A stretch of 64,000 bases of DNA from Herbaspirillum sp. DW155 (lineage in GTDB: Bacteria; Pseudomonadota; Gammaproteobacteria; Burkholderiales; Burkholderiaceae_D): the NCBI RefSeq assembly GCF_037076565.1, contig NZ_AP029028.1, positions 4,340,001-4,404,000 of the forward strand, given 5' to 3'. The notes under the pieces were generated by a model. It saw only the letters and a program-made list of their open reading frames with translations. It ran no database searches and was not told where the DNA came from. Of this stretch, positions 1 through 8,749 are shown in pieces; within the stretch, counting starts at the first letter, position 1, and each line of letters opens with the position of its first letter. A program made the translations under genes and the position numbers.

Positions 1-532
1 GCTGCGCCAGTTCGATGGCCATCTGGCGCGTCAGTGCGATGACGGCTGCCTTGGACGTGCCATACGCAGTGCGTCCCGCACCGGCACGGATGCCCGAGAT
101 GGAGGAGATGTTGACGATGCGCCCCCACTGCTGCTGCACCATCAGCCGCGCCGCATGCTGGCCGGCCAGCAGCACGCCGGTCACGTTCACGTTCATGGTC
201 TGCAGCCAGTTCTCCAGCGGATAGTCGAGGAAGGAATACGTGCGCGCCACGCCGGCATTGTTGACCAGCACATCGCAACGGCCATAGTCCTTGCCGATGT
301 CGGCGAAGGCGGCGGCAATCGAGTCGGCGCTACCCATATCCATCTGCACCGCCGCCGCACGATGACCGGCTGCGACCAGTGCGTGTGCGGTGCGGGTGGC
401 GGCGTCCAGGTTGATGTCGGCCACCAGCACGGTGTGGCCTCTGGCGGCCAGTTGTTGTGAAATGCTGGCGCCGATACCCATGGCTCCGCCCGTCACGAGC
501 GCCACGCGGGCGCCGCTATCATTGCGATTCAT
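1..532 (-). CDS. SDR-family NAD(P)-dependent oxidoreductase (partial, 3' end outside window)
   Basis: The visible 177 residues are the N-terminal two thirds of a classical short-chain dehydrogenase/reductase; the end lies beyond base 1. Seen: a Rossmann nucleotide-binding motif TGGAMGIG near residue 15, the NNAGVA motif, and the catalytic YGTSKAA (Tyr-x3-Lys) pair close to the window edge, preceded by the ISSISG serine region. The start at 532 is an ATG with GGAGACATT upstream. The family reduces or oxidises carbonyl/hydroxyl substrates with NAD(P)H; the substrate cannot be told. It follows the TRAP transporter genes on the same strand (115-nt gap), so it may act on the imported compound (inference). 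The FabG subgroup is possible. Confidence 0.9.
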   Translation of the reverse strand, partial: MNRNDSGARVALVTGGAMGIGASISQQLAARGHTVLVADINLDAATRTAHALVAAGHRAAAVQMDMGSADSIAAAFADIGKDYGRCDVLVNNAGVARTYSFLDYPLENWLQTMNVNVTGVLLAGQHAARLMVQQQWGRIVNISSISGIRAGAGRTAYGTSKAAVIALTRQMAIELAQ

Positions 533-550
533 AATGTCTCCGTGAATGTT

Positions 551-585
551 GGCGGTCCCAACAGGAAGAAGGGACCGCCGTTTTT
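551..585 (+). terminator. Intrinsic-terminator-like hairpin pointing against the flanking genes
   Basis: A perfect 9-bp stem (GGCGGTCCC at 551-559, GGGACCGCC at 571-579) is followed by G and five T on the plus strand. Both neighbours are on the minus strand, where no U-tract follows, so the terminator would stop antisense transcription. It sits between the TRAP permease stop and the SDR start. Confidence 0.5.
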
Positions 586-647
586 AATGCGTCGTTGGCA
601 GGTCAATCATGGAAGCTCCCCGATCGCTCGCAAGACAAGTGACGGGT

Positions 648-2528
648 TCAAAGGAAACCGATGGAAATCCAGGGTACGAAGGCCACCACCAACAGCGCCA
701 CCACCAGCGCGGCGAGATAGCCCCAGACCCGGTTGAAGACGCCATCCGGCGAAACCTTGCCGATGGCGCAGGCGGCATAGAAGCCCACGCCAAAGGGCGG
801 CGCGAACAGGCCGATGCCCATGGCCAGGATCACCACCATCGCATAGTGCACATCATGCACGCCCAGTGAACGCGCCACCGGGAACAGCAGCGGCCCGAAC
901 AGCACGATGGCGGGAATGCCTTCGAGCAGACTGCCCAACACGATGAAGATGACGATGGTGATCAGCAGGAAGCCGGCACCACCACCCGGCACACCCTGCA
1001 TCAGCCCGACCAGCCTGGCCGAGAAGCCCGACTGCGTGAGCGCCCAGGCCATCGCGGTGGCCATGCCGATGATGAGCAGGATGGCGCCCGACAAGGCGGC
1101 CGATTCGACCAGCATCGGATAAAGGCGTCGGAAGTTCAGGTGCTGCATGAACAGATGCATGATCAGCCCGACCACCACGGTATAGGCCACACCGATGGTG
1201 GCCACTTCGGTCGCCGTGGCCACGCCCTCGATGACCGCGATGCGGATCAGCATGGGCAGCGCCAGCGCCGGAATGGCAGCGATCAGTGTCTTGAGGATCA
1301 GCGAGAGCGGCGCACGCTTGACCTCCGGCATCGGCTCGCGGCGCGCACGCATCCAGCACACGACCGCAATGGCGATGGTGGCAATGGCGGCCGGCATCAG
1401 GCCGCCGATGAAAAGCGCCGTGATCGATACGCTGCAGACCGCGCCGATGGTGATGAGCACCAGGCTAGGCGGAATGGTCTCGGTCATGGCACCGGAGGAG
1501 GACAGCAAGGCCACCAGTTCTTCCGGTTTGGAACCGCGTTTTTTCATCTCGGGGAACAGGGCCGGGGCAATGGCTGCCATGTCGGCCGCCTTGGAACCGG
1601 AGATACCCGACACCAGGAACATCGCGCCCAGCAGCACATATTGCAGGCCGCCGCGTACATGCCCCAGCAACGCCGCCATGAAGTCGATCAGGGTCTTGGC
1701 CAGACCCGACATTTCCAGCAGCGAGCCCAGCAGCACGAACAGTGGCACCGACAACAGAATCAGGCTGGACATGCCCTCATCCATGCGGCTGACCACGATC
1801 ATCAGCGGCGCTGTGGTAGCCAGGGCGAGATAGGCCATGGTGGCGGTGCCGAAAGCAAACGCGATAGGAATGCCACCAGCCACGCACACGCCGATCAGCA
1901 ATACGAAGAACACGATCAGGTTGTAATTGCCCATGCCCAGCAGCACGGGCCTGGTCAGCCACAGCGCGCCCGCGATCACGGCCACCACCGCCAATGCGGA
2001 GAGCAGCAGGCGCATCGTCGTCATGGCCGCCATGCGCGAGACAGCGGCCAGCAGCATCAGGATCGCGCCGACCGGCAAGGCTGCTGCGCGCAGGCCATCG
2101 GGAATTTCCAGTGCCGGTGTGGTGATGGGCATCTGTTCGACCGCGTGATCCACGGCCGGGTGGATCACCATCAGCACGAAGATGCAGACCACCAGCGCGG
2201 CCACGGTTTCGAGCCAGATGCGGCCCTTCTCCGAACACTTGTTGATGATCGCGGTCAGGCGCATGTGCTCGCCGCGATCCAGTGCCAGCACCGCGCCCAG
2301 CATCGAGAGCCAAATGAAGAGAATCGAGGCCAGTTCATCGGACCACACCAGCGGATCATGCAAGGCGTAGCGATAGATCACACCGGTCAGCAGCACCACG
2401 GTTTCGGCCAGCACCAGGGCCGCCGCCACGGCACCGACCACGTGCATCACCATGCGGTTCAGGGTGACCAGCGCGCGCGCAGCCGGGTTCATGCGGGCCG
2501 GGGCGCGGTAAGTCATTACAGCTTCCAT
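648..2528 (-). CDS. TRAP transporter fused small + large permease (DctQM)
   Basis: A 626-residue inner-membrane protein. Residues about 25-180 carry the four-helix DctQ small subunit (VIYRYALHDPLVWSDELA is typical), and about 185-620 the multi-helix DctM large subunit (GSLLEMSGLAKTL and ISGSKAADMAAIAPAL-type segments). In most TRAP systems these are two genes; fused forms are known. With the upstream binding protein it would import an organic acid or related solute using an ion gradient. The ATG at 2528 has GGAG seven bases upstream. It lies 61 nt after the dctP-type gene and probably shares its transcript. The substrate is unknown. Confidence 0.93.
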   Translation of the reverse strand: MEAVMTYRAPARMNPAARALVTLNRMVMHVVGAVAAALVLAETVVLLTGVIYRYALHDPLVWSDELASILFIWLSMLGAVLALDRGEHMRLTAIINKCSEKGRIWLETVAALVVCIFVLMVIHPAVDHAVEQMPITTPALEIPDGLRAAALPVGAILMLLAAVSRMAAMTTMRLLLSALAVVAVIAGALWLTRPVLLGMGNYNLIVFFVLLIGVCVAGGIPIAFAFGTATMAYLALATTAPLMIVVSRMDEGMSSLILLSVPLFVLLGSLLEMSGLAKTLIDFMAALLGHVRGGLQYVLLGAMFLVSGISGSKAADMAAIAPALFPEMKKRGSKPEELVALLSSSGAMTETIPPSLVLITIGAVCSVSITALFIGGLMPAAIATIAIAVVCWMRARREPMPEVKRAPLSLILKTLIAAIPALALPMLIRIAVIEGVATATEVATIGVAYTVVVGLIMHLFMQHLNFRRLYPMLVESAALSGAILLIIGMATAMAWALTQSGFSARLVGLMQGVPGGGAGFLLITIVIFIVLGSLLEGIPAIVLFGPLLFPVARSLGVHDVHYAMVVILAMGIGLFAPPFGVGFYAACAIGKVSPDGVFNRVWGYLAALVVALLVVAFVPWISIGFL

Positions 2529-2589
2529 CGTCAGGCTCCAGCGAAATTGAAGTCAGGCGGGAGAGTCAGCTCTCCCGCGTACGGACCGC

Positions 2590-3624
2590 TCAGGCCAGCT
2601 TGCCGGTGTACTTCTCCAGCAGCGCCCAGGGCTCGTCCCCGAACTTCTTCTTCCACTCGGCATAGAAGCCGGCCGCACGCAGCTTGGCGCGGAAGGATTC
2701 GGCATCGGCATTGTTGAAGGCCAGACCCTTGCCTTTCATTTCATCGACCAGCGAATCGTTGAGCTTGCGCACGTCGGCGCGCTGGTTCATGCCGGCCTCA
2801 TTGATGAGGCGCGCCATCAGCTCCTGCAGATCCTTGGGCAGGCGCTCGAAGGACTTCTTGTTGCCGAGGAACCAGAAGCCATCCCACATGTGGTTGGTGA
2901 TGGAACAGTATTTCTGCACCTCGTAGAGCTTGGCGGTGGAGATGATGGCCATAGGGTTTTCCTGGCCCTCCACGATTCTGGTCTGCAGGGCCGAATAGAC
3001 TTCGGCGAAATTGATCGAGGTCGGCGCCGCGTCGAAGGCCTTGAACATCGAGGTCCACAAGGGGCTGGGCGGCACGCGCAGCTTCATGCCCTTGAGGTCG
3101 TCGGCGGTCTTGATGGGCTTGGTGCTGTTGGTGATCTGGCGATAGCCGTTGTCCCAGATCTTTTCAAAGGCGAAGAGCGTGGATTTGGCTTCGATCTGCT
3201 TGCGCACGTGCGCACCCAGCTCGCCATCCATGGCCGGCCAGACCTGGCTGTAATCCTTGAAGGCGAAGCCGATGCCGGAAATCTGCGCCGACGGCACCAG
3301 GGTGCCCAGGATCAGCGGCGAGAGCGTGAAGAAATCAATCGCACCGGCCCGCACCTGCGAGAGCATGTCGGTGTCCGTGCCCAGCTGGTTGTTGGGATAG
3401 AGCTGCAGTTCGATGCGCCCCTTGGATTGTTCCGCGATGGCGGCGGCCATTTCCTTGGCGCGCGCATTCATCGGATGAGTGACCGGCAGGTTGTTGGCGT
3501 ACTTGAAGGTGAACTCGGCCGCATGGGCTGAGCTTGATACCAGGCCGGTAGCAGCAGCGGCCGAGGCCACCGAGGCGGTCTTCAGAAAATGGCGGCGCGT
3601 GAACTTCCCAGTGGATTGTTCCAT
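2590..3624 (-). CDS. TRAP transporter periplasmic substrate-binding protein (DctP family), Tat signal
   Basis: 344 residues. The N-terminus has a twin-arginine motif (TRRHFLK, residues 9-15), a hydrophobic Ala-rich stretch and a likely AHA cleavage site near residue 35, so export is probably folded via Tat rather than Sec. The body is a DctP-type solute-binding protein: KYANNLPVTHPMN near the mature N-terminus, the central LRVPPSPLW region with the ligand-binding Arg, and INFAEVYSALQTRIVEGQENP. It binds the solute that the fused permease imports; TRAP ligands are mostly carboxylates. First gene of a likely dctP-dctQM(-SDR) unit; the ATG is preceded by AGGAGACAAA. Confidence 0.93.
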   Translation of the reverse strand: MEQSTGKFTRRHFLKTASVASAAAATGLVSSSAHAAEFTFKYANNLPVTHPMNARAKEMAAAIAEQSKGRIELQLYPNNQLGTDTDMLSQVRAGAIDFFTLSPLILGTLVPSAQISGIGFAFKDYSQVWPAMDGELGAHVRKQIEAKSTLFAFEKIWDNGYRQITNSTKPIKTADDLKGMKLRVPPSPLWTSMFKAFDAAPTSINFAEVYSALQTRIVEGQENPMAIISTAKLYEVQKYCSITNHMWDGFWFLGNKKSFERLPKDLQELMARLINEAGMNQRADVRKLNDSLVDEMKGKGLAFNNADAESFRAKLRAAGFYAEWKKKFGDEPWALLEKYTGKLA

Positions 3625-3889
3625 CTGTTTTGTCTCCTGTTTGTCTGCTTATAGTTGGTTTTGCTGAATCCGGCGCAAGCTGGGCTGCTGGATCGGGCGT
3701 GCAGCTCCCTGTGCCGGGTTGTCAACATGCCTTGTGCGTCGAGAGAGCAAGTTGGATGCCAGGCATCCCTGCGGCATGGCCGCCTTCCTCCTCCTCATCC
3801 GCACTGCGCCTGTATTCTCTGCGATAAGGGCGGCACAGTACAAGCACGCAATCACCGTCGCAGGCATTTATTTACAGGCGGTGCGGCTG

Positions 3890-3930
3890 CGACACCTGTC
3901 GCATTGACTGTCGCAGGGATCGACACCTGT
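3890..3930. repeat. 10-bp direct repeat, 31-bp period
   Basis: CGACACCTGT occurs at 3890-3899 and again at 3921-3930, start-to-start 31 bp, close to three helical turns, with a related GACTGTCGCA in between. Such phased repeats can be sites for a dimeric or cooperative regulator. It lies about 270 bp upstream of the TRAP binding-protein gene and 400 bp upstream of the thiolase, so the target is unclear. Confidence 0.35.
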
Positions 3931-3972
3931 GCACGCTGCCCGCAGGCAACATCGGCTGCTGCGGCACGGTGA

Positions 3973-4002
3973 TTTACGTTAACGTAAAGTACGTGCTATC
4001 TT
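3973..4002 (+). promoter_or_regulatory. Perfect palindrome TTTACGTTAACGTAAA over a candidate promoter
   Basis: TTTACGTTAACGTAAA (3973-3988) is a perfect 16-bp inverted repeat. It covers TTTACG (3973-3978) as a -35, with TATCTT at 3997-4002 as a -10 after 18 nt; a dimer site between or over -35/-10 elements with a long spacer is the MerR-family layout. From memory it resembles the operator predicted for LiuR, a MerR-type regulator of branched-chain/acyl-CoA degradation in proteobacteria, which would fit the thiolase and acyl-CoA synthetase downstream. No regulator gene lies beside it. Confidence 0.5.
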
Positions 4003-4326
4003 CATGCAGTCGGTGGCCACGCCCTGCCCTTTCCGCTTGTTTCCTGCATGCCGGGAAAGACGGGGAGCGCCCGCCGCACACATCAGCACGCATCGACATC
4101 AACAACAAAGCGAGACCCGGCGCGGCTTGGCGCCGGCCCTCTCAGGAGACGGGCAAGATGCAGGCCGATGCCCACGCAAGGAACCGGCGCGACTGGCTTC
4201 ATGAGGTCGTCACACGGGCGCCTGCGCGTGGCACCGAATTTGCATATTGCCTTTGTGTGAAACGTAGCAACTGCGGCAGCGACCGCGCTACATCTACCGC
4301 GTCTTACAAGGACACAAGGACACACC

Positions 4327-5508
4327 ATGACTGTTTCTGCATCCTCACCCTGCATCACCGGCTGGCACCATTCCCAATTCGGCAAGCTCGACGGCATCGA
4401 TCCGGAAGTGCTGATCGGCCAGGTCGCCAAGGCCGCCATCGAACATGCCGGGCTGCAACCGGAAGACATCGATTCGATCCACTTCGGCACCTTCAATGCC
4501 GGCTTCCTGTATCAGGATTTTCCTTCCTCGCTGGTCATGAACACGCTGCCGCAGCTGCGCTTCAAACCGGCCACGCGGCTGGAGAATGCCTGCGCTACCG
4601 GATCGGCGGCGATCCACTCCGGCCTGCAGGCGATCAGGGCCGGGCAATCGAAACACGTGCTGGTGATCGGCTTCGAAAAGATGACCGAACTGGCCACCGC
4701 GCAAGTGGGCGAGGTGTTGCTCAAGGCCTGTTACGCCAAGGAAGAAGCGGGCATTCCGGGCGGCTTTGCAGGAGTCTTCGGCAAGATCGCGCAGAGCTAC
4801 TTCGAACGCTTCGGCGACCAGTCCGATGCGCTGGCGATGATCGCAGCCAAGAATCACAAGAACGGCATGGCCAATCCCTATGCCCACATGCGCAAGGATT
4901 TCGGCTACGAGTTCTGCCGCAACGTCTCCGACAAGAATCCGTATGTGGCCGGTCCGCTCAAGCGTACCGACTGCTCGCTCATCTCGGACGGCGCAGCCGC
5001 AGTGGTCATCAGCGCGGCCGAGGTGGCCCGCTCCATGCCGCGTGCGGTGCAGTTCCGTGCGGCGGTGCAGGTCAATGATTTCCTGCCGCTGTCGCGCCGC
5101 GATCCGACCCGCTTCGAAGCCGCAGGGCTGGCCTGGAAGAAGGCGCTGGGCCAGGCCAGTCTGAGCCTGGATGAGCTGTCGCTGGTGGAAACCCACGACT
5201 GCTTCACCGTGGCCGAGCTGCTGGAATACGAAGCCATGGGCCTGGCCCCGCACGGCCAGGGCGCGCGCGTGATCGCCGAGGGCATCACTGCCAGGGACGG
5301 CAAGCTGCCGGTCAATCCTTCCGGCGGCCTCAAGTCCAAGGGCCATCCGGTCGGGGCCACGGGCGTGTCGATGCACGTGATGGCGGCCATGCAGGCCGCC
5401 CATGATGCGGGCGACATGCAGATCGCCAATGCGCGCTACGCGGGCGTATTCAACATGGGCGGCGCGGGCGTGGCCAACTATGTGAGCATTCTGGAGCGTG
5501 TGAACTAA
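4327..5508 (+). CDS. Acetyl-CoA acetyltransferase / SCP2-type thiolase
   Basis: 393 residues, normal thiolase length. Seen: the acylated nucleophile Cys89 in ENACATGSAA, the HDCF motif at 290-293 typical of the SCPx/SCP2-type group, and the C-terminal NPSGGLKSKGHPVGATG with His340, the base that activates the thiol. The family cleaves 3-ketoacyl-CoA with CoA or runs the reverse condensation; some members are non-decarboxylating lipid-transfer-type thiolases of unknown substrate. Followed after 125 nt by an acyl-CoA synthetase on the same strand, which suggests activation then degradation of a carboxylic acid (inference). Confidence 0.9.
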   Translation: MTVSASSPCITGWHHSQFGKLDGIDPEVLIGQVAKAAIEHAGLQPEDIDSIHFGTFNAGFLYQDFPSSLVMNTLPQLRFKPATRLENACATGSAAIHSGLQAIRAGQSKHVLVIGFEKMTELATAQVGEVLLKACYAKEEAGIPGGFAGVFGKIAQSYFERFGDQSDALAMIAAKNHKNGMANPYAHMRKDFGYEFCRNVSDKNPYVAGPLKRTDCSLISDGAAAVVISAAEVARSMPRAVQFRAAVQVNDFLPLSRRDPTRFEAAGLAWKKALGQASLSLDELSLVETHDCFTVAELLEYEAMGLAPHGQGARVIAEGITARDGKLPVNPSGGLKSKGHPVGATGVSMHVMAAMQAAHDAGDMQIANARYAGVFNMGGAGVANYVSILERVN

Positions 5509-5527
5509 AAGAGCGGGTTCAGCATGG

Positions 5528-5559
5528 GCGCGCCGTCCTGCCGTTGGCAGACGGCGCGC
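5528..5559 (+). other. Strong intercistronic stem-loop
   Basis: GCGCGCCGTC (5528-5537) pairs perfectly with GACGGCGCGC (5550-5559) around a 12-nt loop, 20 nt after the thiolase stop. There is no T-run, so it is more likely a transcript-stability or processing element between the thiolase and acyl-CoA synthetase than a terminator. Confidence 0.4.
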
Positions 5560-5576
5560 GACATGAAACGATGTGC

Positions 5577-5609
5577 AAAAAAACAGGAAACGGCAACGCG
5601 CCCGTTTCC
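5577..5609 (-). terminator. Minus-strand terminator-like hairpin inside a plus-strand operon
   Basis: GGAAACGG (5586-5593) pairs with CCGTTTCC (5602-5609). On the minus strand the stem is followed by TG and seven T (5577-5583), an intrinsic-terminator shape. No minus-strand gene lies upstream, so it would act on antisense transcripts. Confidence 0.4.
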
Positions 5610-5633
5610 ATAAAAAATCGGGACGAGTGAGAC

Positions 5634-7232
5634 ATGTTGAGCAAAGTCATGAACCTGGGCCGCCTGCTGTCGGACGTGGCGCGCCGCTTTCCGGACGAGC
5701 CGGGGCTGATCCTGGCACAGGGCCAGGCCGATGGCAGCGACCGCATCATTTGCTGGCGCGAGATCAACACGCGCGTGGATGCCCTGGCCCATGCCCTCAC
5801 CCAACGCGGCGTGCAGAAGGGCGACAAGATGCTGGTCCACTCGCGCAACAACCAGCAGATCTTCGAAAGTGCCTGGGCCGCCTTCAAGATGGGCGTGGTC
5901 TGGGTGCCCACCAATTTCCGCATCACCCCGCCCGAGGCCGCCTATCTCGGCCAGTCCAGCGGCGCCTGCGTGATGCTGTATGACCGTGGCTTCGCGCACT
6001 ATGTCGATGCCGTCAAGGCCGCTTCGCCAGTCCTCGAACACGTGATCGCCCTGGCCGATGCACGCGCAGGAGAACTGGATTACGAAGCGCTGGTGGCGGC
6101 CGGCGATGGCCGGCCCTTCCGCGAAACCGAGGTCGATTACGACGATCCGCTGTGGTTCTTCTACACCTCCGGCACCACCGGCCACCCGAAGGCGGGCATG
6201 CTCTCGCATGGGCAGATGGCCTTCGTGGTGACCAATCACCTGGCCGACCTGATGCCGGGTCTCACACATCAATCGCGTTCGCTGGTGGTGGCGCCGCTGT
6301 CGCACGGCGCGGGCGTGCATGCGATCGCCAATACGGCGCGCGGCGCGGCCAGTATCCTGCTCTCGTCCGAACGACTGGTGGTGGAAGAAGCCTGGCAACT
6401 GGTGGAAAAATACAAGGTGGACAATCTCTTCACGGTGCCCACCATCGTCAAGCTGCTGGTCGAGGATGAGGCGGTGGACCGCTACGATCATCGCTCGCTG
6501 AAGCACCTCATCTACGCCGGTGCACCCATGTATCGGGCCGATCAGGTTCATGCACTCAAGAAGCTGGGCAAGGTGCTGGTGCAGTATTACGGACTGGGTG
6601 AAGTGACGGGCAACATCACCTTCCTGCCACCCTACCTGCACTACGAGGATGACGCCCATCCGCAGGCGCGCGTCGGTACCTGCGGCATGCCGCGCACCGG
6701 CATGCAGATCGCCATCCTCAATGACGATGGCCAGGAACTGCCACCCTTCCAGACCGGTGAAATCTGCGTGCGCGGACCGGCTGTGTTCATGGGCTATCAC
6801 AACAATCCCGAGGCCAATGCCAAAGCCTTCAGGCATGACTGGTTCCATACCGGCGACCTCGGGCATGTGGATGACGACGGCTTTCTCTACATCACCGGAC
6901 GCTCGTCCGACATGTACATCTCGGGCGGTTCCAATGTCTATCCGCGCGAGATCGAGGAAGCCCTGCTCACGCACCCGGCCGTGTCCGAAGTGGCGGTGCT
7001 GGGCGTGCCCGATCCCAAGTGGGGCGAAAGCGGGCTGGCGGTGATCGTCTGCAAGGCCGGCCGGCAGGCCGACAGCGCAGCGCTGCTGGCGCATCTGGAG
7101 ACGCGCATCGGCAAGTACAAATGGCCGCGCCGCTTCGTCTATTGGGATAGCATGCCCAAGTCGGGCTACGGCAAGATCGTCAAGAAGCAGATCAAGGCGC
7201 TGTTGGAAGAACAGGGCGAATATCACCTCTGA
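5634..7232 (+). CDS. AMP-forming acyl-CoA synthetase (ANL superfamily)
   Basis: 532 residues. Seen: the P-loop-like adenylate motif YTSGTTGHPKAG (177-188), the YGLGEVTG motif, the TGDLGHVDDDGFLYITGR hinge region with its conserved Asp and Arg, and the C-terminal catalytic Lys region SGYGKIVKK. The family activates a carboxylic acid to acyl-AMP and then acyl-CoA. Fatty-acid or aromatic-acid ligases are both possible; length and adjacency to an SCP2-type thiolase favour an acyl or side-chain acid degraded by beta-oxidation-like steps (inference). The Shine-Dalgarno is weak (GAGTGAG). Confidence 0.9.
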   Translation: MLSKVMNLGRLLSDVARRFPDEPGLILAQGQADGSDRIICWREINTRVDALAHALTQRGVQKGDKMLVHSRNNQQIFESAWAAFKMGVVWVPTNFRITPPEAAYLGQSSGACVMLYDRGFAHYVDAVKAASPVLEHVIALADARAGELDYEALVAAGDGRPFRETEVDYDDPLWFFYTSGTTGHPKAGMLSHGQMAFVVTNHLADLMPGLTHQSRSLVVAPLSHGAGVHAIANTARGAASILLSSERLVVEEAWQLVEKYKVDNLFTVPTIVKLLVEDEAVDRYDHRSLKHLIYAGAPMYRADQVHALKKLGKVLVQYYGLGEVTGNITFLPPYLHYEDDAHPQARVGTCGMPRTGMQIAILNDDGQELPPFQTGEICVRGPAVFMGYHNNPEANAKAFRHDWFHTGDLGHVDDDGFLYITGRSSDMYISGGSNVYPREIEEALLTHPAVSEVAVLGVPDPKWGESGLAVIVCKAGRQADSAALLAHLETRIGKYKWPRRFVYWDSMPKSGYGKIVKKQIKALLEEQGEYHL

Positions 7233-7252
7233 ACCGAAGCGCCCAAGCTCCC

Positions 7253-7362
7253 CCGTTCGACCTGAGTAGGGCCGCAGGCCCGTATCGAAGGTAGCGCGCC
7301 ATGGCTGCGCAACGGCATGCGCGCCTTCGATACGCGGCTGTGCCGCTACTCAGTGCGAACGG
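7253..7362. repeat. 110-bp imperfect extragenic inverted repeat
   Basis: Arms beginning CCGTTCG..CTGAGTAG (from 7253) and ending CTACTCAG..CGAACGG (to 7362) pair almost throughout; the inner part has CGTATCGAAGG against CCTTCGATACG. It lies between convergent genes, the usual place for a repetitive extragenic palindrome, and could also end transcription from both sides. No second copy was noticed in this window. Confidence 0.6.
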
Positions 7363-7453
7363 CACTTGCATCGCGGACCACAATGAAAAATGCCGCCGGG
7401 CGATGAACCGGGCGGCATTGCATGCGCTGCGAACTACAGAGCGATGAGCGATA

Positions 7454-8749
7454 TCAGGCTTCGTTATGCAACGTCGCTTCGGCCTCATGTTCGATCTCGA
7501 TTTCGGCGCGGGCCGCTTCTTCTTCGCTCATCAGACCGCCTTCCCACTTGGCCACCACGGCCGAGGCGATTGAGTTGCCCACCGCATTGGTGGCCGAGCG
7601 CCCCATGTCGAGGAAGGTATCGATACCCAGGATCACCAGCAGGCCCGCTTCCGGGATGTTGAACTGGTGCAGGGTCGCGGCGATCACCACGAGGGAAGCA
7701 CGCGGCACACCGGCGATGCCCTTGGAGGTCAGCATCAGCACCAGCATCATGGTGATCTGGGTGGAGATGGGCATGTGGATGCCATACGCCTGGGCGATGA
7801 ACAGCGTGGCAAAGGTGCAGTAGATCATCGAACCGTCGAGGTTGAAGGAATACCCCATCGGCATGACGAAGCTGGAAATCTTGCGCTTGACGCCAAAGCG
7901 GTCCAGCGCATCGAGCAGCTTGGGATAGGCCGCTTCCGAGCTGGCAGTGGCAAAGGCCAGCAGGAAGGCTTCCTTGATCAGGGCCAGCAGGTGGAAGATG
8001 CGCTTTTTCAGGAACACGAAGCCGACCGCGATCAGGATCACCCACAGCAGCACCAGCGAGAAGTAGAAGTCGCGCATGAAGACGGCAAAGCTGACCAGGA
8101 TGTCCAGGCCATTGACGGCGACGGTCGCGGCCATGGCGGCGAACACGGCCACCGGCGCGAACTTCATCACGTAGACCGTGATCTTGAGCATGGTGTGCGA
8201 CAGGTCGTCGATCACGGCCAGCAGGTTCTTGCCGCGCTCACCCAGCGCCGCCAGGGCGATGCCGAAGAACATGGAGAACACCACCACCTGCAGGATTTCA
8301 TTCTGCGCCATGGCTTCCACGATGGATTTGGGTACCAGGTGGTTGAAGAATTCCTTGACCGTGAACTTGCTGGTGGCCAGGCCCGCACCGGCGGCATCCG
8401 GCGAAGGCAGCGCCACGCCGGCGCCCGGTTGCAGCAGGTTGGCCATGATCATGCCCAGCGCCAGCGACACCAGCGAGGCGATGAAGAACCAGCCCAGCGA
8501 CTTGCCGAAGATGCGGCCCACCGACTTGGCGTCGCCCATGTGGGCGATGCCCACCACCAGGGTCGAGAACACCAGCGGTGCGATGACCATCTTGATCAGG
8601 CGCAGGAACAGGTCCGAGGCGATCGAGACGTAGCCGGCCAGCTCCTTGGCCTCATCCTTGCCGTAGTGATTGAAAATCAGATAGCCGACCAGAATGCCCA
8701 GCAGCATGGCTGCGAAAATGTAGGCGGCTTGTGGAATGCGTTTCTTCAT
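7454..8749 (-). CDS. Dicarboxylate/amino acid:cation symporter (DAACS family)
   Basis: 431 residues, the normal size for DctA/GltP-type carriers. Seen: multiple hydrophobic segments, the serine-containing hairpin motif ATASSEAAYP, the conserved MPMGYSFNLDGSMIY helix and the DTFLDMGRSATNAVGNS substrate/cation motif. It imports C4-dicarboxylates or glutamate/aspartate with H+ or Na+; which one cannot be fixed from sequence. The start at 8749 is chosen because AGGAGAACAC precedes that ATG and because MKKRIPQAAYIF is the usual family N-terminus. The C-terminus is Glu-rich (EEEAARAEIEIEHEAEA). Confidence 0.92.
   Translation of the reverse strand: MKKRIPQAAYIFAAMLLGILVGYLIFNHYGKDEAKELAGYVSIASDLFLRLIKMVIAPLVFSTLVVGIAHMGDAKSVGRIFGKSLGWFFIASLVSLALGMIMANLLQPGAGVALPSPDAAGAGLATSKFTVKEFFNHLVPKSIVEAMAQNEILQVVVFSMFFGIALAALGERGKNLLAVIDDLSHTMLKITVYVMKFAPVAVFAAMAATVAVNGLDILVSFAVFMRDFYFSLVLLWVILIAVGFVFLKKRIFHLLALIKEAFLLAFATASSEAAYPKLLDALDRFGVKRKISSFVMPMGYSFNLDGSMIYCTFATLFIAQAYGIHMPISTQITMMLVLMLTSKGIAGVPRASLVVIAATLHQFNIPEAGLLVILGIDTFLDMGRSATNAVGNSIASAVVAKWEGGLMSEEEAARAEIEIEHEAEATLHNEA

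Larger units (their letters stand above)
3625..4326. other. 702-bp divergent intergenic region between TRAP operon and thiolase
   Basis: No gene is supported here. It contains a 10-bp direct repeat at 3890-3930 and a perfect 16-bp palindrome at 3973-3988, described separately. If transcription of the thiolase starts at the palindrome-associated promoter, the leader is about 320 nt, with no convincing small reading frame or riboswitch in it. Confidence 0.6.
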
